Assembly (NCBI GenBank): GCA_024711145.1
Contig: JANJTJ010000020.1
Location: 1-35,978 of the forward strand
DNA: 35,978 nt
DNA from: Balneolales bacterium
Lineage (GTDB): Bacteria; Bacteroidota; Rhodothermia; Balneolales; HLUCCA01
Reading direction: 5' to 3'
The translations under genes and the position numbers were made by a program. Position 1 is the stretch's first letter. Every line of letters starts with the position of its first letter. The notes beneath the pieces were generated by a model. The model had not been told where the DNA came from and did not search any database. It worked only from the letters and a program-made list of their open reading frames with translations. Below, one piece after another: positions 24,588 to 32,680 of this stretch.

Positions 24588-26098
24588 TATTCGGCACCGG
24601 AAACCGGTCTCGGAAGAAGATCGACCTCTTGCTGGTGGCGGGGGTGGAAGGCGCCCTCATCATGCTGATCGGGTTGGCCCTGCTGTTGCCCTTGCCCATC
24701 GCCCTGTGGGATGGCGAACCCATCTGGTGGGTGTATCCGGCGGCATCGGCGATCGCCTTCGCCATCGGCGGCGGACTGTTCCATTTCTTCCGACCCCGGG
24801 AGGAGCTCCGGGCGCGCGAAGCCTTCATGGTGGTCGCACTCACCTGGTTGGTGCTCAGCGCGTTCTGCGCCCTTCCCTTCATGCTGTCGGGTGCGCTCAC
24901 CTACTATGCCGACGCCTTCTTCGAAGCCATGAGCGGCCTGACCACCACCGGCGCCACGGTATTCGGTGGCACCACCCCGTACGGCACCCTGAACGAGGCG
25001 CTGGCCGGGCAACCCCGGAGCATCCTCTTGTGGCGGTCATTGACCCATTTCCTGGGTGGCATGGGATTCATCGTGCTCTCGGTGGCGGTACTCCCCTTCC
25101 TGAACATATCGGGCGGGTCCCAACTCTTCCAGGCCGAATCCAGCACGCCCTCCTCAGACAAGCTCACACCCCGGGTGCAAGACACGGCCGCCTGGCTGTG
25201 GGGCGTGTACTCCCTGCTCACCTTCGCCCTGTTCCTGCTGTTGTGGCTGCACCCCGGCATGGATGCCTTCGACGCCCTCAACCATGCCATGAGCACCATA
25301 GCCACGGGCGGGTTCTCCACACGCGACAATTCGCTCGCATACTACGATTCCGTGTATATCGACGGCGTGGTGACCGTCTTCATGTTCTTGTCGGGACTGA
25401 GTTTCGCCTTGCATTTCCGCATGTTGCGGGGCGAATGGGGCATGTGGAGGCGGAACCGGGAGGCGGTATTCTACACCTGGATGACCCTGGCCGCCGTGGT
25501 GGCGGTGTCGTTGGGGCTTTGGCTGAAAGAGGCCTACGGCTTGGCGGAAGCGTTCCGGTACGGCGCTTTCCAGGTGGTATCCATCATCACCACTACCGGA
25601 TTCGCCACCGCCGATTATGAAATCTGGCCATCCATCACCATTCTCATCCTGTTCCTGCTGTTCTTCACGGGTGGTTGCGCGGGGTCCACGGCCGGGGGCA
25701 TCAAATCGTTCCGGATCCTCATCCTGATCAAAAACGCCATGCGCGAAATCCGGCAGACCGTGCATCCCACGGCCGTGCTCCCGGTGCAGATCGGCAAACG
25801 CACCATCGACCCGGCCACCATCCGCAGGGTGCTGAGCTTCGTGATCAGCTATGTCTTTTTCTTCAGCCTGGGCGCCTTCGTGCTCACGGCCTTGGGCATC
25901 GATTTCGATTCGGCCATCTGGGCCTCGATCTCCTGCCTGGGGAACGTGGGGCCGGCCTTGGGCGATTTCGGGCCGGTGGACAACTACGCCTCCATGCCTT
26001 GGTTGGGCAAGTGGATGATGTCCCTGCTGATGATGATCGGCCGTTTGGAGGTCTTCACCGTACTGGTGCTGTTCTCCAAGGCCTACTGGCGGGAATAG
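24584..26098 (+). CDS. trkH: Trk potassium uptake channel TrkH
   Basis: A 504-residue integral membrane protein of the SKT superfamily with four M1-P-M2 repeats. The selectivity loops are visible as M-S-G-L-T-T-T-G-A-T-V, M-S-T-I-A-T-G-G-F-S-T, I-I-T-T-T-G-F-A-T-A-D and I-S-C-L-G-N-V-G-P-A-L-G. The conserved gating and intracellular stretch G-C-A-G-S-T-A-G-G-I-K precedes the last repeat. It imports K+ together with TrkA, encoded directly upstream with an ATGA overlap. It converges on pgk, with a hairpin covering both 3' ends. Confidence 0.95.
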   Translation: MIFGTGNRSRKKIDLLLVAGVEGALIMLIGLALLLPLPIALWDGEPIWWVYPAASAIAFAIGGGLFHFFRPREELRAREAFMVVALTWLVLSAFCALPFMLSGALTYYADAFFEAMSGLTTTGATVFGGTTPYGTLNEALAGQPRSILLWRSLTHFLGGMGFIVLSVAVLPFLNISGGSQLFQAESSTPSSDKLTPRVQDTAAWLWGVYSLLTFALFLLLWLHPGMDAFDALNHAMSTIATGGFSTRDNSLAYYDSVYIDGVVTVFMFLSGLSFALHFRMLRGEWGMWRRNREAVFYTWMTLAAVVAVSLGLWLKEAYGLAEAFRYGAFQVVSIITTTGFATADYEIWPSITILILFLLFFTGGCAGSTAGGIKSFRILILIKNAMREIRQTVHPTAVLPVQIGKRTIDPATIRRVLSFVISYVFFFSLGAFVLTALGIDFDSAIWASISCLGNVGPALGDFGPVDNYASMPWLGKWMMSLLMMIGRLEVFTVLVLFSKAYWRE

Positions 26099-26102
26099 GC
26101 CG

Positions 26103-26128
26103 AAGGCCTCACCGGTCGGTGAGGCTTT
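26103..26128. terminator. Terminator hairpin shared by convergent trkH and pgk
   Basis: GCCTCACCG (26106-26114) pairs with CGGTGAGGC (26117-26125), extended by A/G with TTT. It lies just past trkH, with a short T-run on the plus strand, and overlaps the last codons and stop of pgk. Confidence 0.6.
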
Positions 26129-27302
26129 CGATACCGGGCAACACCTTGCCTTCGAGATATTCCAGGGATGCGCCCCCGCCGGTGGACACGTGGGTCACCT
26201 GGTCGTCCAACCCGGCTTTTTTGATGGCTGCGGCGGAATCGCCCCCGCCGATCACGGTCACGGTGCCGTTGCGGGTGGCATCGGCCAGGGCCTGTGCCAC
26301 GGCGAACGTGCCTTTGGCGAAGGCGTCCATTTCGAAGACTCCCATGGGCCCGTTCCAGATCACGGTACCGGCTTCGCGTATGGTCTTGCCATAGAGGGCC
26401 GCAGTGGCCGGCCCGATGTCCAGGGCCATCCATCCGTCCTCTATGCCTTCGCGGGGCACGGTCTTGTGCTCGGCGTCGGCCCTGAAGGCCGTGGCCACCA
26501 CGGAGTCCACCGGTAGCATCAGATTCACTCCGCGGGCTTTGGCCGTGGTCATCAGCTCGGCGGCCAACGCCACCTTGTCGGCTTCGACGAGGGAGTTGCC
26601 GACGGGCAATCCCATCGCTTTGAAGAAGGTGTAGGTCATGCCGCCACCCACGATGATGGTATCCACCTTGTCGATCAGATTCTCGATGACCGGGATCTTG
26701 TCGCTCACTTTGGCTCCACCCAAAATGGCCACGAAGGGCCGCTGGGGAGTATGGATGGCGTCGGACAGGTACCGGATCTCTTTCTCGAGCAGGTAGCCGG
26801 CGGCGGCCGGTTGCAGGAATTCCGTAATGCCGGCCACCGAACTGTGGGCCCGGTGCGAGGAACCGAAGGCATCGTTCACGAACACGTCGCCCAGGGCGGC
26901 GAGGGCTTTGGAGAAAGCGGGGTCGTTTTTGGTCTCTTCCGGATGGAAACGCACGTTCTCGAGCACCACGATCTCGCCGGGTTTGGCGGCGGCGATCACC
27001 GATGCGGCCGCCTCGCCCACACAATCGGTCGCGAAACGCACCTTGGCGTCCACGATGCCGGCCAGATGGTCGGCTACCGGCTTGAGGGAGAACTCGGTGT
27101 CGGCCGCCGATTTCGGCCGGCCGAAATGGCTCATGAGGATGAGCAGGCCGCCGCCATCGACCACATGCCGGATGGAAGGCAGGGCCTCGGTGATGCGGTT
27201 GTCGTCGGTGATGACCCCGTTCTCCATGGGGACGTTGAAATCGACGCGCATGAGTACGCGTTTGCCGGCGACATCGAGGTCGCGGAGGGTGAGTTTGGCC
27301 AT
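26109..27302 (-). CDS. pgk: Phosphoglycerate kinase
   Basis: A 397-residue glycolytic enzyme that transfers phosphate from 1,3-bisphosphoglycerate to ADP. Motifs are R-V-D-F-N-V-P (residues about 19-25), [35 protein letters not shown] and the ATP-site G-G-G-D-S-A-A-A. The ATG at 27302 is chosen because the family sequence starts there; the frame stays open upstream without similarity. A TATCTTTT element on the minus strand at 27338-27345 is a likely promoter. It is divergent from the T9SS protein gene. Confidence 0.96.
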   Translation of the reverse strand: MAKLTLRDLDVAGKRVLMRVDFNVPMENGVITDDNRITEALPSIRHVVDGGGLLILMSHFGRPKSAADTEFSLKPVADHLAGIVDAKVRFATDCVGEAAASVIAAAKPGEIVVLENVRFHPEETKNDPAFSKALAALGDVFVNDAFGSSHRAHSSVAGITEFLQPAAAGYLLEKEIRYLSDAIHTPQRPFVAILGGAKVSDKIPVIENLIDKVDTIIVGGGMTYTFFKAMGLPVGNSLVEADKVALAAELMTTAKARGVNLMLPVDSVVATAFRADAEHKTVPREGIEDGWMALDIGPATAALYGKTIREAGTVIWNGPMGVFEMDAFAKGTFAVAQALADATRNGTVTVIGGGDSAAAIKKAGLDDQVTHVSTGGGASLEYLEGKVLPGIESLTDR

Positions 27303-27337
27303 GATCCCTAAGCGTGAAGTGGCATGAAAATGTGAGG

Positions 27338-27345
27338 AAAAGATA
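27338..27345 (-). promoter_or_regulatory. -7 element TATCTTTT for pgk
   Basis: A near-exact TAnnTTTG element on the minus strand, 35 bases upstream of the pgk ATG, so this gene would have a leader of roughly 30 bases. Confidence 0.45.
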
Positions 27346-27437
27346 CCACTCCCGGCGCATCCCATGGTGGTTTCCGGCCGAAAAAGCGCCCTCGAAACCC
27401 CGCAGCACTTGCGGCATTCCCATCACCTGCTCTTCTC

Positions 27438-29048
27438 ATGAAACACCTCTATCTCGCGCTTGCATTGGGCGCGGCGTGCGCACCCGCCGTGTCGGCTCAA
27501 ACATTCCATCACGTAACCGGTTCCATCCCAGCGGATGGCAGCACCCAGGTCGCACAACAATCGGGCATCACGTTCACCTTCTCCAAGCCCCTGGCCGACG
27601 GCCTGACCTGGGAAGACGTGGAAGACCACCTCTCCATCTACCCTGAAGAAGCCGTAACCATCCAGGATTTCGTGCTTTCCGAAGACCGTACCCGGTTCAC
27701 GGTTTATGTTTCCCAGCAACCCAACACCGTGTACCATTGGGTCGTTTCGGGGCTCATGGCCGCCGACGGAAGCCGGCAATTCCGCAACCGCTCCCTCACC
27801 TACATAACGGGATTCGACCTGCCGGTCGGGCAAGTGAGCGGCACCTTGAGCGATGCGCGCCTGAACGCGAAAACGGCCTCCACTTCCAGCATTCCCATGT
27901 TCCCCACGCTTTTCGATGGGGGTCTGGTCATGATCGTGCACGACACCGAATTCCTGGATGCATTCAGCGATGTGTCCCAAGTGGCCGGCGTGGCGGTACC
28001 CGCCAACAACGGCACCTTCACGGTGAACCATCTGGCTCCCGGCACCTACTACGCCTTCGCATTCGGGGCCAGTTGGAACGAGGAATACATGGCCATGGGC
28101 TGGTACGATTCCGACGGTGACGGCCAACCCGATCCGTTCGTGGTCGAAAGCGAACCGGTGGCCGGCATCGATTTCCCCCTGTATGATTTCGCCGAGTTCA
28201 TGCTTCCGGTAAGCTCGGCACAAACCCTGGAAGCCACCCGGAACCGCATCCTCAGCGTGCGGAACGATGCCACCCTGCGCTACGGCATGGGCATGGAGCT
28301 CATCGGGTTTCCCCAGGCCGACCTGACCGGCCGATCCATGTTCTGGAACTTCACGGCCTACTCGCCATCCGCCGGTACGGCCCTCGAAGCCGTTGCCACC
28401 CGCTACATGGCCGAAGTGACCGAATACGCGCCCGACGAAGCCTGGGTGGATCCCACGCACCTGGCCGCCCTGCCCGAAACGCACCTGGGCTCCGAGACGG
28501 CCGCGGCCATCGCCATGCAGAACGGAGCGGCCGACCATCTGTCCGACTTGCCCGAAGGCCATTTCACCCTGGTCTCCTACAGCATCGGGTTGCCCGCCGA
28601 AACCGGTGAGGGTCCGTTGGAGCTGCCCGATGTACCCTACTGGTTCATCCAAATGACCTCCATGTGGGTTGAAAACGGTGACCAACCGCAACAACGTGAA
28701 TTCCATATCGCCATCCATGCCGTAACCGGCGAGGTGTTGGCCAAAAGCACCACATCGGTCGAAGACGAGGGTCCCATGGCCGAAGCCGGCTTCCGCCTGG
28801 ATGCCAACTATCCCAATCCGTTCAACCCTACCACCGTTGTCCGTTATCAGTTGACAGTGGACAGTAAGACCCGGCTCGCGGTATATGATCTGCTCGGGCG
28901 CGAAGTGGCGGTGTTGGTGGATGGGATGATGCCGGCCGGCGAGCACACGGCCGCCTTCGATGCGGCCGGCCTGAGCTCCGGCGTGTATGTGTACCGCCTG
29001 ACCTCGGGCGGCCAGGTGCTCAGCCGCACCATGACCCTGATCCGATAA
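27438..29048 (+). CDS. Secreted protein with Big_5-like domain and type IX C-terminal sorting domain
   Basis: A 536-residue exported protein. A signal peptide (A-L-A-L-G-A-A-C-A-P-A-V-S-A-Q) is followed by an Ig-like domain of the Big_5 type (about 25-125; I-P-A-D-G-S-T-Q-V start and T-F-S-K-P-L motif). A middle region without a clear match has a D-S-D-G-D-G-Q-P-D-P calcium-binding-like loop. The C-terminus (about 450-536) is a FlgD-like sorting domain with N-Y-P-N-P-F-N-P-T-T at 457-466, L-G-R-E-V-A-V-L-V and a final S-G-V-Y-V-Y-R-L. That domain directs export by the type IX system and attachment to the surface. A heptamer repeat lies in frame within it. The biological role is unknown. Confidence 0.85.
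   Translation: MKHLYLALALGAACAPAVSAQTFHHVTGSIPADGSTQVAQQSGITFTFSKPLADGLTWEDVEDHLSIYPEEAVTIQDFVLSEDRTRFTVYVSQQPNTVYHWVVSGLMAADGSRQFRNRSLTYITGFDLPVGQVSGTLSDARLNAKTASTSSIPMFPTLFDGGLVMIVHDTEFLDAFSDVSQVAGVAVPANNGTFTVNHLAPGTYYAFAFGASWNEEYMAMGWYDSDGDGQPDPFVVESEPVAGIDFPLYDFAEFMLPVSSAQTLEATRNRILSVRNDATLRYGMGMELIGFPQADLTGRSMFWNFTAYSPSAGTALEAVATRYMAEVTEYAPDEAWVDPTHLAALPETHLGSETAAAIAMQNGAADHLSDLPEGHFTLVSYSIGLPAETGEGPLELPDVPYWFIQMTSMWVENGDQPQQREFHIAIHAVTGEVLAKSTTSVEDEGPMAEAGFRLDANYPNPFNPTTVVRYQLTVDSKTRLAVYDLLGREVAVLVDGMMPAGEHTAAFDAAGLSSGVYVYRLTSGGQVLSRTMTLIR
28844..28864 (+). repeat. In-frame heptamer repeat inside the sorting domain
   Basis: Three 7-base units (TTATCAG, TTGACAG, TGGACAG) encode Y-Q-L-T-V-D-S within the C-terminal domain. 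The period is 7, as in the intergenic repeats, and three units add 21 bases, which keeps the reading frame. Confidence 0.5.
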
Positions 29049-29072
29049 AGGATACCATGGTTGGTGGTACCT

Positions 29073-29104
29073 GCAAGGGCCGCCCCTGAACGGGTGGCCC
29101 TTGC
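29073..29104 (+). terminator. Strong terminator after the T9SS protein gene
   Basis: GCAAGGGCC (29073-29081) pairs with GGCCCTTGC (29096-29104); a G-T wobble and three G-C pairs extend the stem to 13 bp around a 6-base loop. The following TATATTT provides a weak T-tract and is also the promoter of the next gene. Confidence 0.85.
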
Positions 29105-29112
29105 TATATTTA
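29105..29112 (+). promoter_or_regulatory. -7 element TATATTTA for the cysteine desulfurase operon
   Basis: A TAnnTTTG-like element directly abutting the upstream terminator stem, six bases before the ATG at 29119, giving an almost leaderless mRNA. Confidence 0.5.
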
Positions 29113-29118
29113 CCCCCC

Positions 29119-30270
29119 ATGCGCACCGTTTATCTCGACCATGCCGCCACCACCCCGTTGGACCCACGGGTGCTGAACGCGATGATGCCTTTTCTGACCA
29201 GTTCCTTCGGCAACGCCAACTCCATCCATGCGGCGGGCCGTGCCGCCAACGTGGCCGTCGAGGAGGCCCGGGAGACCATAGCCCGGCTCATCGGGGCCCA
29301 ACCGGCCGAGATCATCTTCACCTCCGGTGGTACCGAAAGCGACAACGCCGTCATCAAGGGCGTCATCAAAGCCACCGGCAAATCCCATGTGGTCACTTCC
29401 ATGGTGGAACACCACGCCATCCTGCATCCGCTGCAATACGGCCGCAAAGATGGCATAAAAACCACCTTCCTGGATGTGAAACCCCTGGGCATGGTTACGG
29501 CCGAGCAGGTGGAGGCCGCCATCACCGAAGAGACGGCCCTGGTCACGCTCATGCACGCCAACAACGAGATCGGCAGCATCAATCCGATGCGACAGATATC
29601 GGATGTCTGCCGGAAGAAGGGCGTACCCTTGCACAGCGACACGGTTCAGAGCGCGGGTAAGCTGCCACTGCATGTGGATGAGCTCGGACTCGATTTCCTA
29701 TCCATCTCCGCCCACAAGATCTATGGTCCCAAAGGCGTGGGGTTGCTCTACGCCCGGGCCGGAGCACCCTGGAAACCCTGGATGGAAGGCGGCTCCCAGG
29801 AGCGGAAGCGACGCGGCGGCACCCTGAATGTGCCGGGCATAGTGGGTATGGCCAAAGCGTTGGAACTGGCCGTGGCCGACATGGAACAGACCACGGCGCA
29901 CATCGCAGCCCTCAAGAAACGCATGGTTGCCGGCCTGAAAGACCGTTTCGGCGACCGGGTGGCCTTCAATGGAGACCTGGAGCACGGCATCCACAACATC
30001 GTGAATTTCAGCTTCCCACTGCCCGATGGCGAAGCGCTCGACGGGGAAATGCTCCTGCTCAACCTGGATATCGAAGGCATCTGCTGCTCCAACGGGTCGG
30101 CCTGCAGCTCCGGTGCCATCGAACCCTCGCATGTGCTGGTGGCTTTGGGTAGGGTAACGCCCACCGCCAAATCCTCCCTGCGGTTCAGCCTGGGCAAGGA
30201 CAACACCGAGGAAGACGTGGACTACACCCTCGACAAGCTCGACGCCATCGTGCGGCGCATGCGTCCATGA
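29119..30270 (+). CDS. Cysteine desulfurase (IscS/NifS family)
   Basis: A 383-residue pyridoxal-phosphate enzyme that takes sulfur from cysteine for Fe-S clusters or thiolated cofactors. The start Y-L-D-H-A-A-T-T-P and T-S-G-G-T-E-S-D-N-A are typical. Lys200 in S-A-H-K-I-Y-G-P-K-G holds the cofactor, and Cys329 in N-G-S-A-C-S-S-G is the persulfide cysteine on a loop of the IscS/NifS group. The ATG at 29119 follows the promoter by six bases. The stop overlaps the next gene as ATGA (30267-30270). No iscU or regulator is adjacent, so whether it serves Fe-S assembly or tRNA thiolation is open. Confidence 0.94.
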   Translation: MRTVYLDHAATTPLDPRVLNAMMPFLTSSFGNANSIHAAGRAANVAVEEARETIARLIGAQPAEIIFTSGGTESDNAVIKGVIKATGKSHVVTSMVEHHAILHPLQYGRKDGIKTTFLDVKPLGMVTAEQVEAAITEETALVTLMHANNEIGSINPMRQISDVCRKKGVPLHSDTVQSAGKLPLHVDELGLDFLSISAHKIYGPKGVGLLYARAGAPWKPWMEGGSQERKRRGGTLNVPGIVGMAKALELAVADMEQTTAHIAALKKRMVAGLKDRFGDRVAFNGDLEHGIHNIVNFSFPLPDGEALDGEMLLLNLDIEGICCSNGSACSSGAIEPSHVLVALGRVTPTAKSSLRFSLGKDNTEEDVDYTLDKLDAIVRRMRP

Positions 30271-30815
30271 CCATCTGCCTGTTCTGCGGCTCCGCCACCG
30301 GCACCAACCCGGCCCATGCCGACCTGGCCCGGGCCTTGGGCGCCGAAACGGCCCGCAGAGGTTGGCACCTGGTCTATGGCGGTGCCTCCATCGGCCTCAT
30401 GGGTGCCGCGGCCGACGCCGCCCTGGCGGCTGGCGGCCAGGTAACCGGAGTCATTCCCCGCACGCTGCTGCAGCGGGAGGTGGCGCACAGGGGCCTCACC
30501 AAACTGGTGGTTACGGAAGGCATGCACGAGCGCAAAGCCCTCATGGCCCGCCTCAGCGATGCCTTTGTCGCCCTGCCGGGTGGATTCGGCACCTTCGAGG
30601 AAGTCTTCGAAATGGTGACCTGGAACCAACTGGGCATCTTGCGCAAACCCGTAATCCTGCTGGACACCGACGGCTATTATGATGCCGTTCAAGCCCTGGT
30701 GGACCGAGCGGTCGATGCCGGATTCATCCGTCCCACCGTGCGCGGGTTGCTGCAACGGGCCACCGACCTCGAATCGGCCCTCGGCCTGGCCGCCTCCACC
30801 GTACCCCTAGCCTGA
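30267..30815 (+). CDS. LOG-family nucleoside 5'-monophosphate phosphoribohydrolase
   Basis: A 182-residue Rossmann-fold protein of the LOG (lonely guy, TIGR00730-type) family, which releases the base from (cytokinin) nucleoside monophosphates. Motifs are C-L-F-C-G-S-A near the start, Y-G-G-A-S-I-G-L-M-G (37-46), M-H-E-R-K (86-90) and P-G-G-F-G-T-F-E-E (104-112), the nucleotide and catalytic signature. Older annotations call these lysine decarboxylases, which is not supported. It overlaps the cysteine desulfurase stop by ATGA and precedes bshB1 by 7 bases. Its substrate here may simply be AMP or a similar nucleotide. Confidence 0.9.
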   Translation: MTICLFCGSATGTNPAHADLARALGAETARRGWHLVYGGASIGLMGAAADAALAAGGQVTGVIPRTLLQREVAHRGLTKLVVTEGMHERKALMARLSDAFVALPGGFGTFEEVFEMVTWNQLGILRKPVILLDTDGYYDAVQALVDRAVDAGFIRPTVRGLLQRATDLESALGLAASTVPLA

Positions 30816-30822
30816 CAACGCC

Positions 30823-31566
30823 ATGGAACTCGACGTACTGGGCATTTCGGCCCACCCCGACGACATCGAACTCTGTGCCGGTGGCACTTTCGCCAAACTG
30901 GCCAGCCAAGGGCTGAACGTAGGCATCCTGGACCTCACCCGTGGCGAAATGGGCACCCGCGGCACCCCCGAAATCCGCATGGCCGAAGCCTGTGCCGCGG
31001 CCGACCTGCTGGGCCTGGTATGGCGGGGCAATGCCGGCCTGCCCGACAACGGCTTGCTGAACACGCGGGACCACCAGGATGTCATCATCTCCCATGTGCG
31101 GGCGCTCCGCCCGAAAATCGTCTTCCTGAACGCGCCCGAAGACCGCCATCCGGACCACGGCATGGGCTCGCGCCTGGCCAACGACGCCTGTTTCTACAGC
31201 GGCCTGGCCAAACGGGAAACCGTGGATGCCGACGGGCGTCCCCAGGCGCCCTGGCGCCCCTTCCATCAGTTGCACTACATGCAAGACCGGGCCGTCTTCA
31301 CCCCCACCTTCGTGTTCGACATCACCGATACCGTGGCCGTGAAGGAACAGGCCATCCTGGCGTACCGCACCCAGTTCAAGGCGGAAAGCGACGAAGGTCC
31401 GCAGACCTACATCAGTTCAGACCGCTTCTGGGAGTTCCTGCGCGGGCGCACCCGCCATTTCGGCCACATGATCGGTGTGGAGCATGGGGAGCCGTTCCTC
31501 TATGCGAACGGCCCCGTGCCCCTTACCGGCTTGGACGTGCTGTTGGGCACCCGGCCGGTGCGCTGA
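30823..31566 (+). CDS. bshB1: Bacillithiol biosynthesis deacetylase BshB1 (PIG-L family)
   Basis: A 247-residue zinc-dependent deacetylase of the LmbE/PIG-L fold. BshB1 removes the acetyl group from N-acetylglucosaminyl-malate in bacillithiol synthesis. The metal site is A-H-P-D-D-I-E (HPDD at 11-14) with the downstream R-H-P-D-H-G pair of histidines. T-R-G-E-M-G-T-R-G-T-P and A-C-F-Y-S-G-L are typical of BshB1 and distinguish it from general PIG-L proteins. The partner genes bshA and bshC are not in the window. It ends one base before the stop of the convergent acyltransferase-like gene, with no room for a terminator. Confidence 0.88.
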   Translation: MELDVLGISAHPDDIELCAGGTFAKLASQGLNVGILDLTRGEMGTRGTPEIRMAEACAAADLLGLVWRGNAGLPDNGLLNTRDHQDVIISHVRALRPKIVFLNAPEDRHPDHGMGSRLANDACFYSGLAKRETVDADGRPQAPWRPFHQLHYMQDRAVFTPTFVFDITDTVAVKEQAILAYRTQFKAESDEGPQTYISSDRFWEFLRGRTRHFGHMIGVEHGEPFLYANGPVPLTGLDVLLGTRPVR

Positions 31567-31567
31567 A

Positions 31568-32680
31568 TCACACCTTCAGTATGATATTCTTTCTCCACAT
31601 GAGGTAGAGCACCGCATACCAGGCCAGCACCCACACGAAACTGTAGAGCAGACTGGCATCGATGGTGGGCAACCAGCTGTCGAAGAAGGTGAGGAAGACC
31701 CAGCGCTGCAGGCTCATGTCGCCCACGCGCAGGATACCCATGCTTTTGGCCACCAACCCGCTCATCACGAACACGGTGATGGCGTTCACCCCGTACACCA
31801 CGAAGGGTTTGGTCCAGCCTTGGTGGCCTTTCACATCGGCGAACCAGTAGCAGACCCCCAGGCCGAGCATGGCCATGCCGCCTGTGAAGAACACGTAGCT
31901 GCTGGTCCACAAAGCTTTGTTGATGGGCATGATCCAGCTCCACAGGTACCCGACCGTCAGCAGCAGGAAGCCGACCACCATGAGGCGGGCGGTTCTGGCC
32001 TCGCCCGTACCGTCCTCGCGCAGGATGCGGCCGGCCCACACGCCGATCAATGTGGTGGATATGGCCGGCAGGGTGCTGAGCAAGCCTTCGGGATCCCACA
32101 TGCGCCGGGCACCGGACCAGAGGTGGTCGCCCAGGGCCCAACGGTCCACCACGGCGGCCAGGTTCCAGATCTTGTCGTCCAGGCTCACCCCGTTGGCCCA
32201 CAGGGCCGCGAAATACCAGACCGGCAGCGCCCAGAGCAGGAACTGCTGGGTTTTGCGGGTGGTGTACAGGAACAGCAGGCTCACCACCAGATAGCACAAC
32301 CCGATGCGCTGGAGCACGCCCATGATGCGCAGGCGCTCGAGCCCCGGCCGCAGCATGAGTTCCGGCTCCCAGGTGATGAACGGAAACGCCGCCATGAACA
32401 CGCCCAGGCCGAACAGGATGGCCGCCCGGCGAGCGGATTTCCACGCCAACGGACCCTTGGGCACGCCTTCTTCGACGCTGCGCCCGAAGGCGTAGGTGAT
32501 GGCCACCCCCACGATGAACAGGAAGAAGGGGAAGATGAGGTCGGTGGGGGTCCACCCGTGCCAGGCGGCATGTTTGAAGGGCCCGTACATGGCACTCCAG
32601 GTGCCGGGGTTGTTCACGAGGATCATGCCCACGATGGTGATGCCGCGGAAGGCGTCGAGCGAGACCAGACGTTGTTTCAT
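31568..32680 (-). CDS. Heparan-alpha-glucosaminide N-acetyltransferase-like membrane protein
   Basis: A 370-residue integral membrane protein of the DUF5009/HGSNAT-like group (COG4299), with about ten hydrophobic helices. Family stretches are R-L-V-S-L-D-A-F-R-G-I-T-I-V-G-M-I-L-V-N-N-P-G at the N-terminus (split here as two motifs), D-L-I-F-P-F-F-L-F-I-V-G and G-V-L-Q-R-I-G-L-C-Y. The lysosomal homologue moves acetyl groups across the membrane onto glucosamine. The start overlaps the GH84 stop as ATGA (32677-32680), which supports a role with amino sugars. Bacterial members have no established substrate. Confidence 0.85.
   Translation of the reverse strand: MKQRLVSLDAFRGITIVGMILVNNPGTWSAMYGPFKHAAWHGWTPTDLIFPFFLFIVGVAITYAFGRSVEEGVPKGPLAWKSARRAAILFGLGVFMAAFPFITWEPELMLRPGLERLRIMGVLQRIGLCYLVVSLLFLYTTRKTQQFLLWALPVWYFAALWANGVSLDDKIWNLAAVVDRWALGDHLWSGARRMWDPEGLLSTLPAISTTLIGVWAGRILREDGTGEARTARLMVVGFLLLTVGYLWSWIMPINKALWTSSYVFFTGGMAMLGLGVCYWFADVKGHQGWTKPFVVYGVNAITVFVMSGLVAKSMGILRVGDMSLQRWVFLTFFDSWLPTIDASLLYSFVWVLAWYAVLYLMWRKNIILKV

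Noticed and set aside
30267-30815. Lysine decarboxylase
   Set aside because: The P-G-G-x-G-T-x-x-E motif and size belong to LOG phosphoribohydrolases; no pyridoxal-phosphate decarboxylase features.
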